Of a stretch of DNA of 39,149 nt, positions 15,938-22,840 are shown in pieces (position 1 is the stretch's first letter; every line of letters starts with the position of its first letter). This stretch comes from Singulisphaera acidiphila DSM 18658. Lineage in GTDB: Bacteria > Planctomycetota > Planctomycetia > Isosphaerales > Isosphaeraceae. The position numbers and the translations under genes were made by a program. The notes under the pieces were generated by a model that ran no database searches, was not told where the DNA came from, and was given only the letters and a program-made list of their open reading frames with translations. The DNA lies in assembly GCF_000242455.2 (NCBI RefSeq), contig NC_019894.1:1-39149 (forward strand), given 5' to 3'.

Positions 15938-16299
15938 GCAAGCTCGAGTACCCCATACACACGATCGAAGGTCAACTAGAGGCCCTGGCCAGCCAACTCG
16001 CCGAGGTGACTCGGCTCCTGAAGTCGGCGGTCAGTCTTATTGACGCGGGCTTGACCGAGATCCGGACCCGGCTCGAGACCGCGGCGGTCGATCGCCACAA
16101 GGAGTGGTACTCCGTGGGCGAGTTCGCCGAACTCCTTGGCCGCCGTCCGTCCACCGTCCGGGACTGGTGCCGGCTTGGCCGAATCAAGGCCGCGAAGCGC
16201 GATCAAGGCCGCGGGGTTACGAAGGACTGGGAAATTCATCGCGACGAGCTCGACCGGTACCGCAACCACGGGCTGAGGCCATTGCGTCTCCTAGCCTGA
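15934..16299 (+). CDS. excisionase-type HTH protein with N-terminal coiled coil
   Basis: A 121-aa protein. Residues about 10-50 look like a coiled coil (GQLEALASQLAEVTRLLKSA); residues 58-115 are the excisionase-type winged helix: WYSVGEFAELLGRRPSTVRD, then CRLGRIKA and WEIHRDELDRYR. Coiled coil plus DNA-binding domain suggests a dimeric architectural factor. It overlaps the previous gene by four bases and precedes the third HTH gene by 27 nt. Confidence 0.75.
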   Translation: MSKLEYPIHTIEGQLEALASQLAEVTRLLKSAVSLIDAGLTEIRTRLETAAVDRHKEWYSVGEFAELLGRRPSTVRDWCRLGRIKAAKRDQGRGVTKDWEIHRDELDRYRNHGLRPLRLLA

Positions 16300-16326
16300 G
16301 ATTTGTCCAATTGGAGGCGTCGGGGC

Positions 16327-16572
16327 ATGGTCGGCGAACAAAAAAAGAAGCGAGCCCCCCAGGGCGAGGCCCTCACCCGACGCAAGACAGAAGTCGCCGC
16401 GGCGAGTCGTCTCCTCACTAAGATCCAGGTCGCCGATCTCATGGGAGTGAGTTGGCGGACCGTCAACCGATGGGTGGCAAGCGGTAAGCTCAAGGCGGTC
16501 CGGGCCGGCCGAGTCCTCCGTTTTGAGCCGTCGGAGCTTGAGAAGTTCAAGGCAAGGTCGTCGACCTGCTGA
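16327..16572 (+). CDS. excisionase-type HTH protein
   Basis: An 81-aa protein: a Lys-rich N-terminus (MVGEQKKKRAPQGEALTRRK) and then the winged helix LLTKIQVADLMGVSWRTVNR, WVASGKLKAV, FEPSELEKFK. The ATG at 16327 with GGAG upstream is preferred over TTG at 16303. It ends directly before the palindrome-rich noncoding stretch, a natural candidate for its binding sites. Confidence 0.75.
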   Translation: MVGEQKKKRAPQGEALTRRKTEVAAASRLLTKIQVADLMGVSWRTVNRWVASGKLKAVRAGRVLRFEPSELEKFKARSSTC

Positions 16573-16578
16573 TGGTGG

Positions 16579-16914
16579 ACCTGCCCGACAGGTATCATTT
16601 CAAATGATGTCGCGGGCAAAGGATCTCGATTGAAGCGATACCCTCGGAAGGGTGTTGACTCAGTCAACACCCCTGCTCGATCACTTTGCCGGCGCCAGTA
16701 AATGATGAACAGCCCCGCAGGCCCTTTATAACCTCGTTCTTGGCGAGATTATGACATGCCTCACGGGCAGGTTAAACACGGGCTCTCCCCGTATTTCAAA
16801 TGTGCGCCGGGCGCACATTAAGGCCGCCACGCCTGCCTCTCGGGCCTGGTATTGTCATCATGACAATGCCAGACGTATCAAAGTTCTAAATGCCGTTTTT
16901 CCCGTCATTTAGAA
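16579..16914. other. palindrome-dense noncoding region, candidate origin or multi-operator site
   Basis: Within 336 bp there are at least six inverted repeats with unrelated sequences. ACCTG...CAGGT is at 16579-16593; ATCATTT-C-AAATGAT at 16594-16608 directly abuts it. GGGTGTTGAC-TCA-GTCAACACCC is at 16650-16672. ATAACCTCG...CGAGATTAT (one mismatch) is at 16728-16752. AATGTGCGCC-G-GGCGCACATT is at 16799-16819. ATTGTCAT-C-ATGACAAT is at 16851-16867, and TTCTAAATG...CATTTAGAA at 16884-16914. Short 1-3 nt centres favour protein-binding palindromes over terminators. No gene is supported in 16573-17145. Confidence 0.6.
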
Positions 16915-17145
16915 TCCTGCCCAGTCACCCATGCGGCCCTGTGACGCGATAGCGCAGCGGATTGTGTCACGCCTTGTGGAAAGGCGAGACGATCGAGGGG
17001 ATGGAGAGGGTCGACGTCGGCAGGGATGCACAAGGGTAACGGTCGCCGCGACCCACAGACTAACGAAATAATTCAGCTGAACAAACGAATAATCCCGAAG
17101 TCGTGGGCTCCAGGATCAAATTAGTCCAGAAACCAATGGGGATGC

Positions 17146-17898
17146 GTGTCAGCAATGCTCAAAATGATAAAGCAAATGACAATTAACTGGGAATTCTGGA
17201 CCGTCATAGGCGGCGGCATAGGAGTGATCTCGTTGGGCGTCGCGATCGTCAGCAACAACTTGGGTACGAAGTCGGTGTCACGACAACTCGGCTACGACAA
17301 AGCCCAGATACGACTCCTCCGGCTCGATTTCGCCGACGATCAGATTGGTCGATCGCTCGCCAAGCCAAGCATCTACAAAGTGCCGATGATCGGGCTCGAC
17401 GATCTGGATGACATGATTCGCCTGAACCCAACGGCCTGCATCGAGATGATGGACGATCAGCCCCTGGAATCAATCCGCATTGAGGTGAGCCCAAGTCCGG
17501 ATCCACTGGCCTTCGTGATTGCTGTTGACATGTCGAAGTGTATTACTGAGGCGGACTCAAAAAAAACGCCTTGGGCGGTGAACCGCATCATGTCCAAGGA
17601 GTATCCGATCGTCAATAGACCGAGGTCAGGGCAAATCCTCGCCGTCCCGATTGCGGACCTCCTCGTACGACACATGGCGCAAGCTCAGGTCAAGGAAGTT
17701 GAGAGGAGACATCGCGCACACTATGGGAAATTCGTAATCCGAGTGTATGTCAAGCTGGCGGGAAGCCCGACGTGGAGCCCGGACATTAAACAGACCTACT
17801 GCATGATGCACTACTTTTGGTACCCAAAGGGATTCCCTGAAAAGGAGTGCGAAGACTTCGCGGCCACGTTCAATCAATCCCCATATCTAACACGATAA
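17146..17898 (+). CDS. membrane-anchored protein with soluble C-terminal domain
   Basis: A 250-aa protein (GTG start; the ATG at 17155 is an alternative). One membrane segment spans about residues 18-36 (WTVIGGGIGVISLGVAIVSN). The rest is soluble and strand-rich, with PLESIRIEVS near 105 and an aromatic C-terminal part (CMMHYFWYPKGFPEKECEDF). It shares topology and the ESI.(R)..(E).S motif with the protein at 9480. No family recognised. It converges on the gene at 17913. Confidence 0.62.
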   Translation: MSAMLKMIKQMTINWEFWTVIGGGIGVISLGVAIVSNNLGTKSVSRQLGYDKAQIRLLRLDFADDQIGRSLAKPSIYKVPMIGLDDLDDMIRLNPTACIEMMDDQPLESIRIEVSPSPDPLAFVIAVDMSKCITEADSKKTPWAVNRIMSKEYPIVNRPRSGQILAVPIADLLVRHMAQAQVKEVERRHRAHYGKFVIRVYVKLAGSPTWSPDIKQTYCMMHYFWYPKGFPEKECEDFAATFNQSPYLTR

Positions 17899-17912
17899 AT
17901 CATGACATTGCG

Positions 17913-18644
17913 TTAGGATACCGTGCCTACCGCATTGCAGACGTGAGGGGGCCGGGGGTACGAACCCGGCTCCCTCCTCAATGCGCTGACCTTTCGCCGT
18001 CTCCGATCCGTCGAACCCGCGCCGCCCTTCAGCGACTTCGCCTTCCGCTTGGCGTTGGCCTTGCACTTCACCGAGAGTGTCACGGACACCTCGTCAGCCG
18101 GCGGCGCCTGCTTCGGCTTCCGCTTGGCCATGTCAGCACGCGTCACAGACGGAATCAAAATATCCTTGCCCGTCCTGTGGCATGGGCCAAGACAACACTC
18201 GTGAGTCTCGAGCTCCCTCCCCAGGCAGAACGGACACCTGCCGTCGGCCAGGCGTTGGGGAGGGCCGTTCCAAATCACCGACTCGCCAAGGAACCGGGTG
18301 AATCCCATTCGAGGGCCTTCCCAGGCGTTGGCGCCCACCCAGAGCTGGGTCCGGTGCGCGGGATCATCGGCCATCTCATCAAGATCGAAACGGGCCGGCC
18401 CTCGAGGGGATCCGGCCAAGATCGCCTCGTTGACCTCTTTCGTGGACCATCGCCCCTCTCGCCGCAGTTGCTCCCGTCGGCGGAAAGCTTGATCGATCGT
18501 CTCGAGGGCCCGTTTCAAGTCCGGGGTGACCTCGAGCTCGATCAGGTTCCCCCGGTCGTCGCGGTATCTATAGATCTTCCAGAGCAATACCGGCTCGACG
18601 GCCTGCTTATCCGGAATGCTGAGCAGTTCGGCATCGTCGGCCAT
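17913..18644 (-). CDS. hypothetical protein with a Cys-rich zinc knuckle
   Basis: A 243-aa protein starting MADDAELLSIPDKQAVEPVL. Residues 1-90 are a mixed domain (RYRDDRGNLIELEVTPDLKR). Near residues 133-155 there is CPFC...CC...C...H, a likely metal-binding site. The C-terminus is very basic (KCKANAKRKAKSLKGG). The ATG at 18644 begins a sensible protein; the upstream in-frame residues do not. The last 20 codons run through a strong hairpin (17945-17976), so the natural 3' end may have been altered. No family recognised. Confidence 0.6.
   Translation of the reverse strand: MADDAELLSIPDKQAVEPVLLWKIYRYRDDRGNLIELEVTPDLKRALETIDQAFRRREQLRREGRWSTKEVNEAILAGSPRGPARFDLDEMADDPAHRTQLWVGANAWEGPRMGFTRFLGESVIWNGPPQRLADGRCPFCLGRELETHECCLGPCHRTGKDILIPSVTRADMAKRKPKQAPPADEVSVTLSVKCKANAKRKAKSLKGGAGSTDRRRRKVSALRREPGSYPRPPHVCNAVGTVS
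17945..17976. terminator. strong hairpin between convergent genes
   Basis: GAGGGG plus GCCGGG (17945-17956) pairs with CCCGGC plus TCCCTC (17965-17976), one G-T pair, loop GGTACGAA. It lies between the stop of the plus-strand membrane protein and the 3' coding end of the minus-strand gene. No T-run. Confidence 0.4.
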
Positions 18645-18714
18645 GGGATTCCCTCGAAGGCGGTCGTGTGGTCTGATGGGCCGTGGCCAGTTCGACACAC
18701 GGCGAGGACATGCG

Positions 18715-18906
18715 ATGGCGTCTGAAACAGATCAAGCGAAGACACTCGTGAATGCTGAGATCGAGCGCCGGATACTCCGCATGTTCCTCTACTTCGTCCT
18801 GCTGTTCGGAGCTATCGCGGCGTGCCTGGGGGCGCAGGATGCCGCGATCGTCGCTGCTCTGTCGCTGGCCGGGCTGTCAGCGTCGTGCAGGCCGATCGCA
18901 GCGTGA
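18715..18906 (+). CDS. small two-segment membrane protein
   Basis: A 63-aa protein: a charged start (MASETDQAKTLVNAEIERRI), then membrane segments MFLYFVLLFGAIAACLGA and AAIVAALSLAGLSASC. AGGA precedes the ATG. It is transcribed away from the gene at 18644, with 70 nt between, and converges on the tape-measure-like gene. Size and two hydrophobic segments would also fit a holin, but without a lysis gene nearby that is only a guess. Confidence 0.55.
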   Translation: MASETDQAKTLVNAEIERRILRMFLYFVLLFGAIAACLGAQDAAIVAALSLAGLSASCRPIAA

Positions 18907-18911
18907 CAGGG

Positions 18912-20375
18912 TCATCGGGTCTGGACATACGGTCGAGCCTGGATCGGCCGGATCTCCCTGCCCTTCGAATTTGCCTCGTTCATCTTCCTCAGTTCTTCAA
19001 GCATCGCTGTCAGGATTGACTCTGCTCTGCCTTCAGTCGCAGCCGATGCCGACGCCTTTGGCTGATCCGCCGGCACCGCTCCCACGACGCTCGCGGTCAG
19101 GGCGCTCTGCCAGCCGAACGAAGCGATTTGTCCGCCCCCCAGCTGTCCGGCCGGGTCGTTCCACGCCCCCTCGATCGGTGCGGTCAGTGGCACCATGTCT
19201 TGAGGTAGGTTCGGCCGGCCCACGTCGCGGAGCGGGTCGCCTTTGGCTTTGCGGATCTTCTCCATCAGGTCCGCGCCGTACCCCTCGACCTGCTCCGGAG
19301 TGATCATAAGCCGACCCTTGACGTCATCCTGGCTCAGGGCCCCCGCTGGTGCGCGGTCGATGATGGTTTTCAGGGCCTGCTGGTCGATCCGACGTTGCGT
19401 TGCGTCGCCGAGCATCCCGAACGATGCCTTGTTGACGATGAAGTCGTCGAGATTCTTTTCGGTCGTGTCGAGCTGCTTGTCTCGCATCAACTTGGCGGCC
19501 GCCTGGCGGCGAACGATCTCGAAGGAATCGTTCTCCTGTCCGCGCTCGAGGCTGGCGAGAACCATGTCGGCTTCCGCCTGGCGCATGACGCCTCGAGGAC
19601 TTGCCATTAGATCCTCGATGTCCTTGAGGGCCGGCTCTGGGCCTTGGACCGTCTTGGCGAACGCTTCACGGTCGGCGAAAACACCGCCACTGACGCCCTT
19701 GTTGATCGCCACACCCAAGGCGTCAACCGCACCGTGCTCTGTGAAGTGGCTGGCCAGGACATCCTCGACCTTGACGTTCCGCTCCTTCGCCTCCTTCTCG
19801 ACGACGGGGGCCAGCTGTTTGATAGCGTCAACGAATTTCGTCTGGGCGGTGATACCGGCTTTCTTCAGAAGATCGCCCTGCTCCTTGTCGAACCCGCGAA
19901 GACCACGGATTGCCATCTTCGCAAGCTCGGCCGCCTGGGCGTCATGCTTCTCGGCCATGACTGAGATGACGGTGGCAACCTCATCCGAGTCAGTGAAGAC
20001 GCCTTTCATTTCGTCTTCGTTCATAGCCGAACTTGAAAGCATGCTGAACTGACTGAGCAACGTGGCGTTCCGGCCCTTGCCGCGACCCATGATCGACACC
20101 GCACTGTTAGCTTTCCCGAGGGCCTTCTCAGAGGCATTGTCACCGAACTTCGAGAAGTCCTGAAGGCCGAGGACGGTCCCTCCAAGGTTCCCCGTCTCGG
20201 CCGGGCTCATGCCCTTGGCGATGGCGAGTTGTGCGAGCTGCTTAGAGTACTGGTCGAATTCCTTATCGCCGATATTCACGCCCTTGAATTGGGCACCAGA
20301 GTTGTACAGCTCAGTCAAAAACGCTTGCCCCTCGGCGGGTTTCATCATCGCCTCGCGATTGAACTTCGCGATGTC
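18912..20375 (-). pseudogene. tape-measure-like protein, 3' part (cut by IS630-type element)
   Basis: 487 codons plus stop, continuing in frame from the 5' part at 21545-21997. Joined across the insertion the reading is ...KFTL-DIAKFNREAMM..., giving 638 aa. The sequence is long, helical and low in Cys, with repeated Ala/Glu/Lys/Gln segments (SVMAEKHDAQAAELAKMAIR; LMRDKQLDTTEKNLDDFIVN), as in phage tail tape-measure proteins. The position directly after a frameshifting chaperone-like gene supports that reading. An internal ATG pair at 20348 could still start a shorter product. Confidence 0.7.
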
Positions 20376-20377
20376 TA

Positions 20378-20404
20378 AATAGAAACTTTCAAATGGGAAA
20401 GTAG
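20378..20404 (+). repeat. left terminal inverted repeat of the IS
   Basis: Begins AATAGAAAC and ends GGGAAAGTAG; pairs with 21518-21544 on the other strand at 19 of 27 positions. Confidence 0.85.
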
Positions 20405-20405
20405 A

Positions 20406-21449
20406 TCAGGCGGCCCTGGCTTTTGGGTAAGCCGAACCCTCGATCTGGAAAGGGTTTGCCTGTCCCAGCCAGGTGAAGACTCGATCCAATAATTCCTCCA
20501 GATCCTTGCACCGATGATTCCGGGTGATGTTCTCGTGCAAATGCCACCATACCCGCTCGATCGGGTTCAGGTCCGGGGAGTATGCGGGGAGCAGATGGAC
20601 TTCGATTCGACCCTCGTGCTTCCAGAGGTACTGGATCACCTCCAGGCTGGTGTGGCTCCCCGCGTTGTCGCAGATCACGTGGATCTTGCGGTAGCGTCGC
20701 AGCCTGCGGCGCAGGTCGTCGAGGTGCTTGATGAACAACGCTCCGTCGCGCCCTTGCTTGGGGGCCGCCTCGGTGACGAACACCTGGCCGGTCCGCCAGT
20801 GGATTGAGCCGGAGATGTGCCGCTTCTTGTTCGTCCCGGGGGTCTCGACCTTCGCTTGTCGGCCTTTGAACATCCACATCCGGCCGATCTTTGGGTTGGT
20901 GTGAACCTCGACTTCGTCCTGCCAGACGGCCGTCTCGTCCTCGGGCAGCTCTTCCAGGAGCTTCCGCAGTTCAGCCAGCTTGACCTGCCTCTCGTCTTCG
21001 TCCGGCTTCAGGGTCGGCCGGGGTCGCCGGTACACCAGGTGGCCGCGATGGAGCCAGCGACGGACGGTCTCCCGGCTGACGCGAACGCCTTCTCTTTCTC
21101 GCAAGAGCAGGGCCAACAACACACACGACCAGCGACTGCGGAGGAAACCGAAGTCGCTGGGGGTCGTGGTGGTCACCCAGTTCACGAGGATGGCGACCCA
21201 GCCGAAGCCCAGCCGAAAGGGCCGGCCCCGTTTCCTCCCAGTCAACCCTTCGAGGCCCTCGGCCTGGAACCGCTTCAGCCAGCGGTCGACAGTGCGTGAG
21301 CTGCAGAAGAGCATGGACTCGATGTTGTCCCAGGGATGGCCGTCAGCCAACAGGAGGATAATGTGGGCGCGAAAGCGGAGTTCGGGATCAGAATCCTTGC
21401 GGTAGATCGCCAAGAGTTCGTCGCGCTGAGTCGTCGAAAGGGAGAGCAT
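20406..21449 (-). CDS. IS630-family transposase
   Basis: A 347-aa DDE transposase. The N-terminal HTH domain reads RAHIILLLADGHPWDNIESM and VDRWLKRFQAEGLEGL. The catalytic triad appears as D178 (WQDEVEV), D261 (VICDNAGSH) and E298 (LNPIERVWWHL), with the typical D-to-E spacing of IS630. The ATG at 21449 (MLSLSTTQRDELL) is preferred over an in-frame start at 21500. The frame is intact to its stop near the left end, so the enzyme is probably active. Confidence 0.93.
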   Translation of the reverse strand: MLSLSTTQRDELLAIYRKDSDPELRFRAHIILLLADGHPWDNIESMLFCSSRTVDRWLKRFQAEGLEGLTGRKRGRPFRLGFGWVAILVNWVTTTTPSDFGFLRSRWSCVLLALLLREREGVRVSRETVRRWLHRGHLVYRRPRPTLKPDEDERQVKLAELRKLLEELPEDETAVWQDEVEVHTNPKIGRMWMFKGRQAKVETPGTNKKRHISGSIHWRTGQVFVTEAAPKQGRDGALFIKHLDDLRRRLRRYRKIHVICDNAGSHTSLEVIQYLWKHEGRIEVHLLPAYSPDLNPIERVWWHLHENITRNHRCKDLEELLDRVFTWLGQANPFQIEGSAYPKARAA

Positions 21450-21517
21450 GGGCGTCGTTAATGTTCGTCCGTGTTGAGTCGTCGGTGCAGTCCTCTGCAT
21501 GAATTATAGGGGCAGGG

Positions 21518-21544
21518 CTACTTTCCCTTTGGCAGGGAACTATT
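21518..21544 (-). repeat. right terminal inverted repeat of the IS
   Basis: On the minus strand it begins AATAGTTCC and ends GGGAAAGTAG, matching the left end at 19 of 27 positions. Confidence 0.85.
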
Positions 21545-21997
21545 TAGCGTGAATTTGTCGTCGGCCTTCTCGCCCATCACCATGGCCAGTTCGGCGAGGT
21601 TGTCGCGGGACTCCCCGAATGCCTGGGCCATTCGCTTCCGCGCGGCGGCGGCCTTGTCAATCGCCTGGGCCAGCCCCCCCATCAGTTCCATGAGCTTTTG
21701 AGTTCCGGCCTGAGCAATCGCCATCTGGATGCCCAGGCCGGAGAAGCTGCTGGTAACCGACTTGCCTGCCTGATCGGCCTGCTTGGTGAACCGGCCGAGC
21801 TCATCGCGGGCCTGGCCGGTTGCCTTGGTCTGGGCATCGCTCGATTGCTGAGTAGCCACAGCCTTCCGCTTCTCGGCCGCCTCGTGCTCGCCGAGAAGCT
21901 TCTTGATCTGCTTTAGCTGGGTATCGGTGAACTTCTCAGCCGAGGCCTCAGCTGACGACCTATCCAGTTTCAGTTTAATGACAAGGTCTTTATCCAC
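21545..21997 (-). pseudogene. tape-measure-like protein, 5' part (cut by IS630-type element)
   Basis: 151 codons from GTG at 21997 (VDKDLVIKLKLDRSSAEASA), with GAAAGG nine nt upstream. It reads into the element after KFTL. The segment is coiled-coil-like (QLKQIKKLLGEHEAAEKRKA), then has a hydrophobic stretch (SSFSGLGIQMAIAQAGTQKL), an arrangement seen in tape-measure proteins. In its present state the frame continues only ten codons into the IS. It starts 11 nt after the frameshift product's stop. Confidence 0.7.
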
Positions 21998-22008
21998 GAG
22001 GCTGCCTT

Positions 22009-22194
22009 TCAAAAGAAGCCGTCGAGCTTGGAGTCTTCGGCCTGGGCGGCAAACAGGTCGACCCATTCATTGCGGGGGACGGTCCGCTTGGTCATCTCGA
22101 GGATGCCGACTGCGTCGACGGCGTCCTCGAAGAGCATGCCATCAGGGTTCAAGCCGTTGGCGAGGAGGCTCACTCGGAGCCAACGGCCGAAGCT
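22009..22194 (-). CDS. -1 frame extension of the tail chaperone-like gene (GT-like)
   Basis: This frame adds 61 residues (SFGRWLRVSLLANGLNPDGM to DSKLDGFF) when ribosomes slip by -1 at CCCAAAA, giving a fusion of about 186 aa. The frame also has a GTG at 22239, but no good ribosome-binding site, so independent translation is less likely. In phages such as lambda, the G/GT pair made this way chaperones tail assembly and lies just before the tape-measure gene, as here. The frame is open for 77 codons, consistent with selection. Confidence 0.72.
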   Translation of the reverse strand, partial: SFGRWLRVSLLANGLNPDGMLFEDAVDAVGILEMTKRTVPRNEWVDLFAAQAEDSKLDGFF

Positions 22195-22200
22195 TTTGGG
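22153..22200 (-). promoter_or_regulatory. programmed -1 ribosomal frameshift signal
   Basis: Slippery heptamer CCCAAAA on the minus strand at 22200-22194, positioned as C CCA AAA in the zero frame. Six nt later a perfect 9-bp stem begins: GCCGTTGGC (22187-22179) with GCCAACGGC (22161-22153), loop of 17 nt. The zero-frame stop lies eight codons after the heptamer, inside the loop. Confidence 0.78.
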
Positions 22201-22568
22201 CTGGATCGCCCCAGCAGGACTTCGTTGATCGCTGGCCACATCTCGGGATCCGTGTGTTCGTCGATCGAGATGAGGCGACGAAGAGACCGCTCGTCGAGGT
22301 CGTAATTCTGCAAGAGCAGGTTGCCGGCCAGGACAAGCATCTTTCCAAGGCGCTCGTGGGAGTCCTCGGTCTCGATCCAGCTGTCCAGGGCATCCGCGTA
22401 GTCGGAGCCGTAGGTGTACTCTGCGACCGGCGAGAGTTTCCCGTCCACGTTGCGGGCAAGGCTCATTCGCAGGTAGGGCTTGGGGAACGTCCAGAGCTGG
22501 CCATCGCCGAGCTTCACCGTGGAGCCTGCGGTGAACTCGGGTTTGCGGAGAAACTTCTCGTCGAGCAT
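22170..22568 (-). CDS. tail assembly chaperone-like protein (G-like)
   Basis: A 132-aa protein starting MLDEKFLRKPEFTAGS. Residues 14-30 (STVKLGDGQLWTFPKP) resemble the protein at 38624, and a helical C-terminal half contains LGKMLVLAGNLLLQNYDLDE. The start at 22568 lies seven nt after the preceding stop. The frameshift signal near its end and the following tape-measure-like gene point to a gpG-like role: an abundant short form and a minor fused form that guide tail tube assembly. The sequence family itself is not one I can name. Confidence 0.68.
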   Translation of the reverse strand: MLDEKFLRKPEFTAGSTVKLGDGQLWTFPKPYLRMSLARNVDGKLSPVAEYTYGSDYADALDSWIETEDSHERLGKMLVLAGNLLLQNYDLDERSLRRLISIDEHTDPEMWPAINEVLLGRSSPKASAVGSE

Positions 22569-22575
22569 GGGGGCC

Positions 22576-22809
22576 TCAGTCCAGGGGTTCAATGGTGACT
22601 CGGAACCGTTTGCCGTTGGGGGCCGTCCGGATCGACGTGCCCGTGGGCAGATCCATCCAGGAAAGGCGACGCGCCGGGGCGAACAGCCGGCGGCCATCAG
22701 GGGCGAGCGCGGGGTTTGCGGCCAGGAAGTCACCGAGTGTCTTCGCTGCCTCGGGGTTCAGGCCATCGGACTTGATGCCGTTGATGAGAAGGGTGGATGC
22801 CAGAGTCAT
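22576..22809 (-). CDS. small hypothetical protein of the tail-like operon
   Basis: A 77-aa protein starting MTLASTLLINGIKSDGLNPE with GAAAGG upstream. A helix (AAKTLGDFLAANPALA) is followed by a strand-rich, basic C-terminus (IRTAPNGKRFRVTIEPLD). No family recognised. It lies between the MGWK family gene and the chaperone-like gene with short gaps (31 and 7 nt), so it belongs to the same transcript and may be a small virion or connector part. Confidence 0.62.
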   Translation of the reverse strand: MTLASTLLINGIKSDGLNPEAAKTLGDFLAANPALAPDGRRLFAPARRLSWMDLPTGTSIRTAPNGKRFRVTIEPLD

Positions 22810-22840
22810 GGGTCGTCGGCCTTTCGTGGTTCGGTGGTCG

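Larger units (their letters stand above)
20378..21544 (-). mobile_element. IS630-type insertion sequence, 1167 bp
   Basis: Flanked by TA on both sides (20376-20377 and 21545-21546), the target duplication of IS630/Tc1-type elements. The ends are imperfect inverted repeats of 27 bp, both starting AATAG and both having GGGAAAGTAG at the inner end (19 of 27 matching). It carries one transposase gene in the same direction as the interrupted gene. Removing the element and one TA restores an open frame. Confidence 0.93.

Noticed and set aside
17945..17976. T-arm-like sequence suggesting a tRNA or a tRNA-derived attachment site
   Set aside because: On the minus strand GGGTTCG followed by C-rich sequence looks like a T-arm, but no acceptor, D-arm or anticodon arm can be paired around it; it is a simple 12-bp hairpin.
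22009..22239. Independent gene starting at GTG 22239
   Set aside because: No ribosome-binding site is visible, and the slippery heptamer with a properly spaced stem explains expression of this frame as a fusion.
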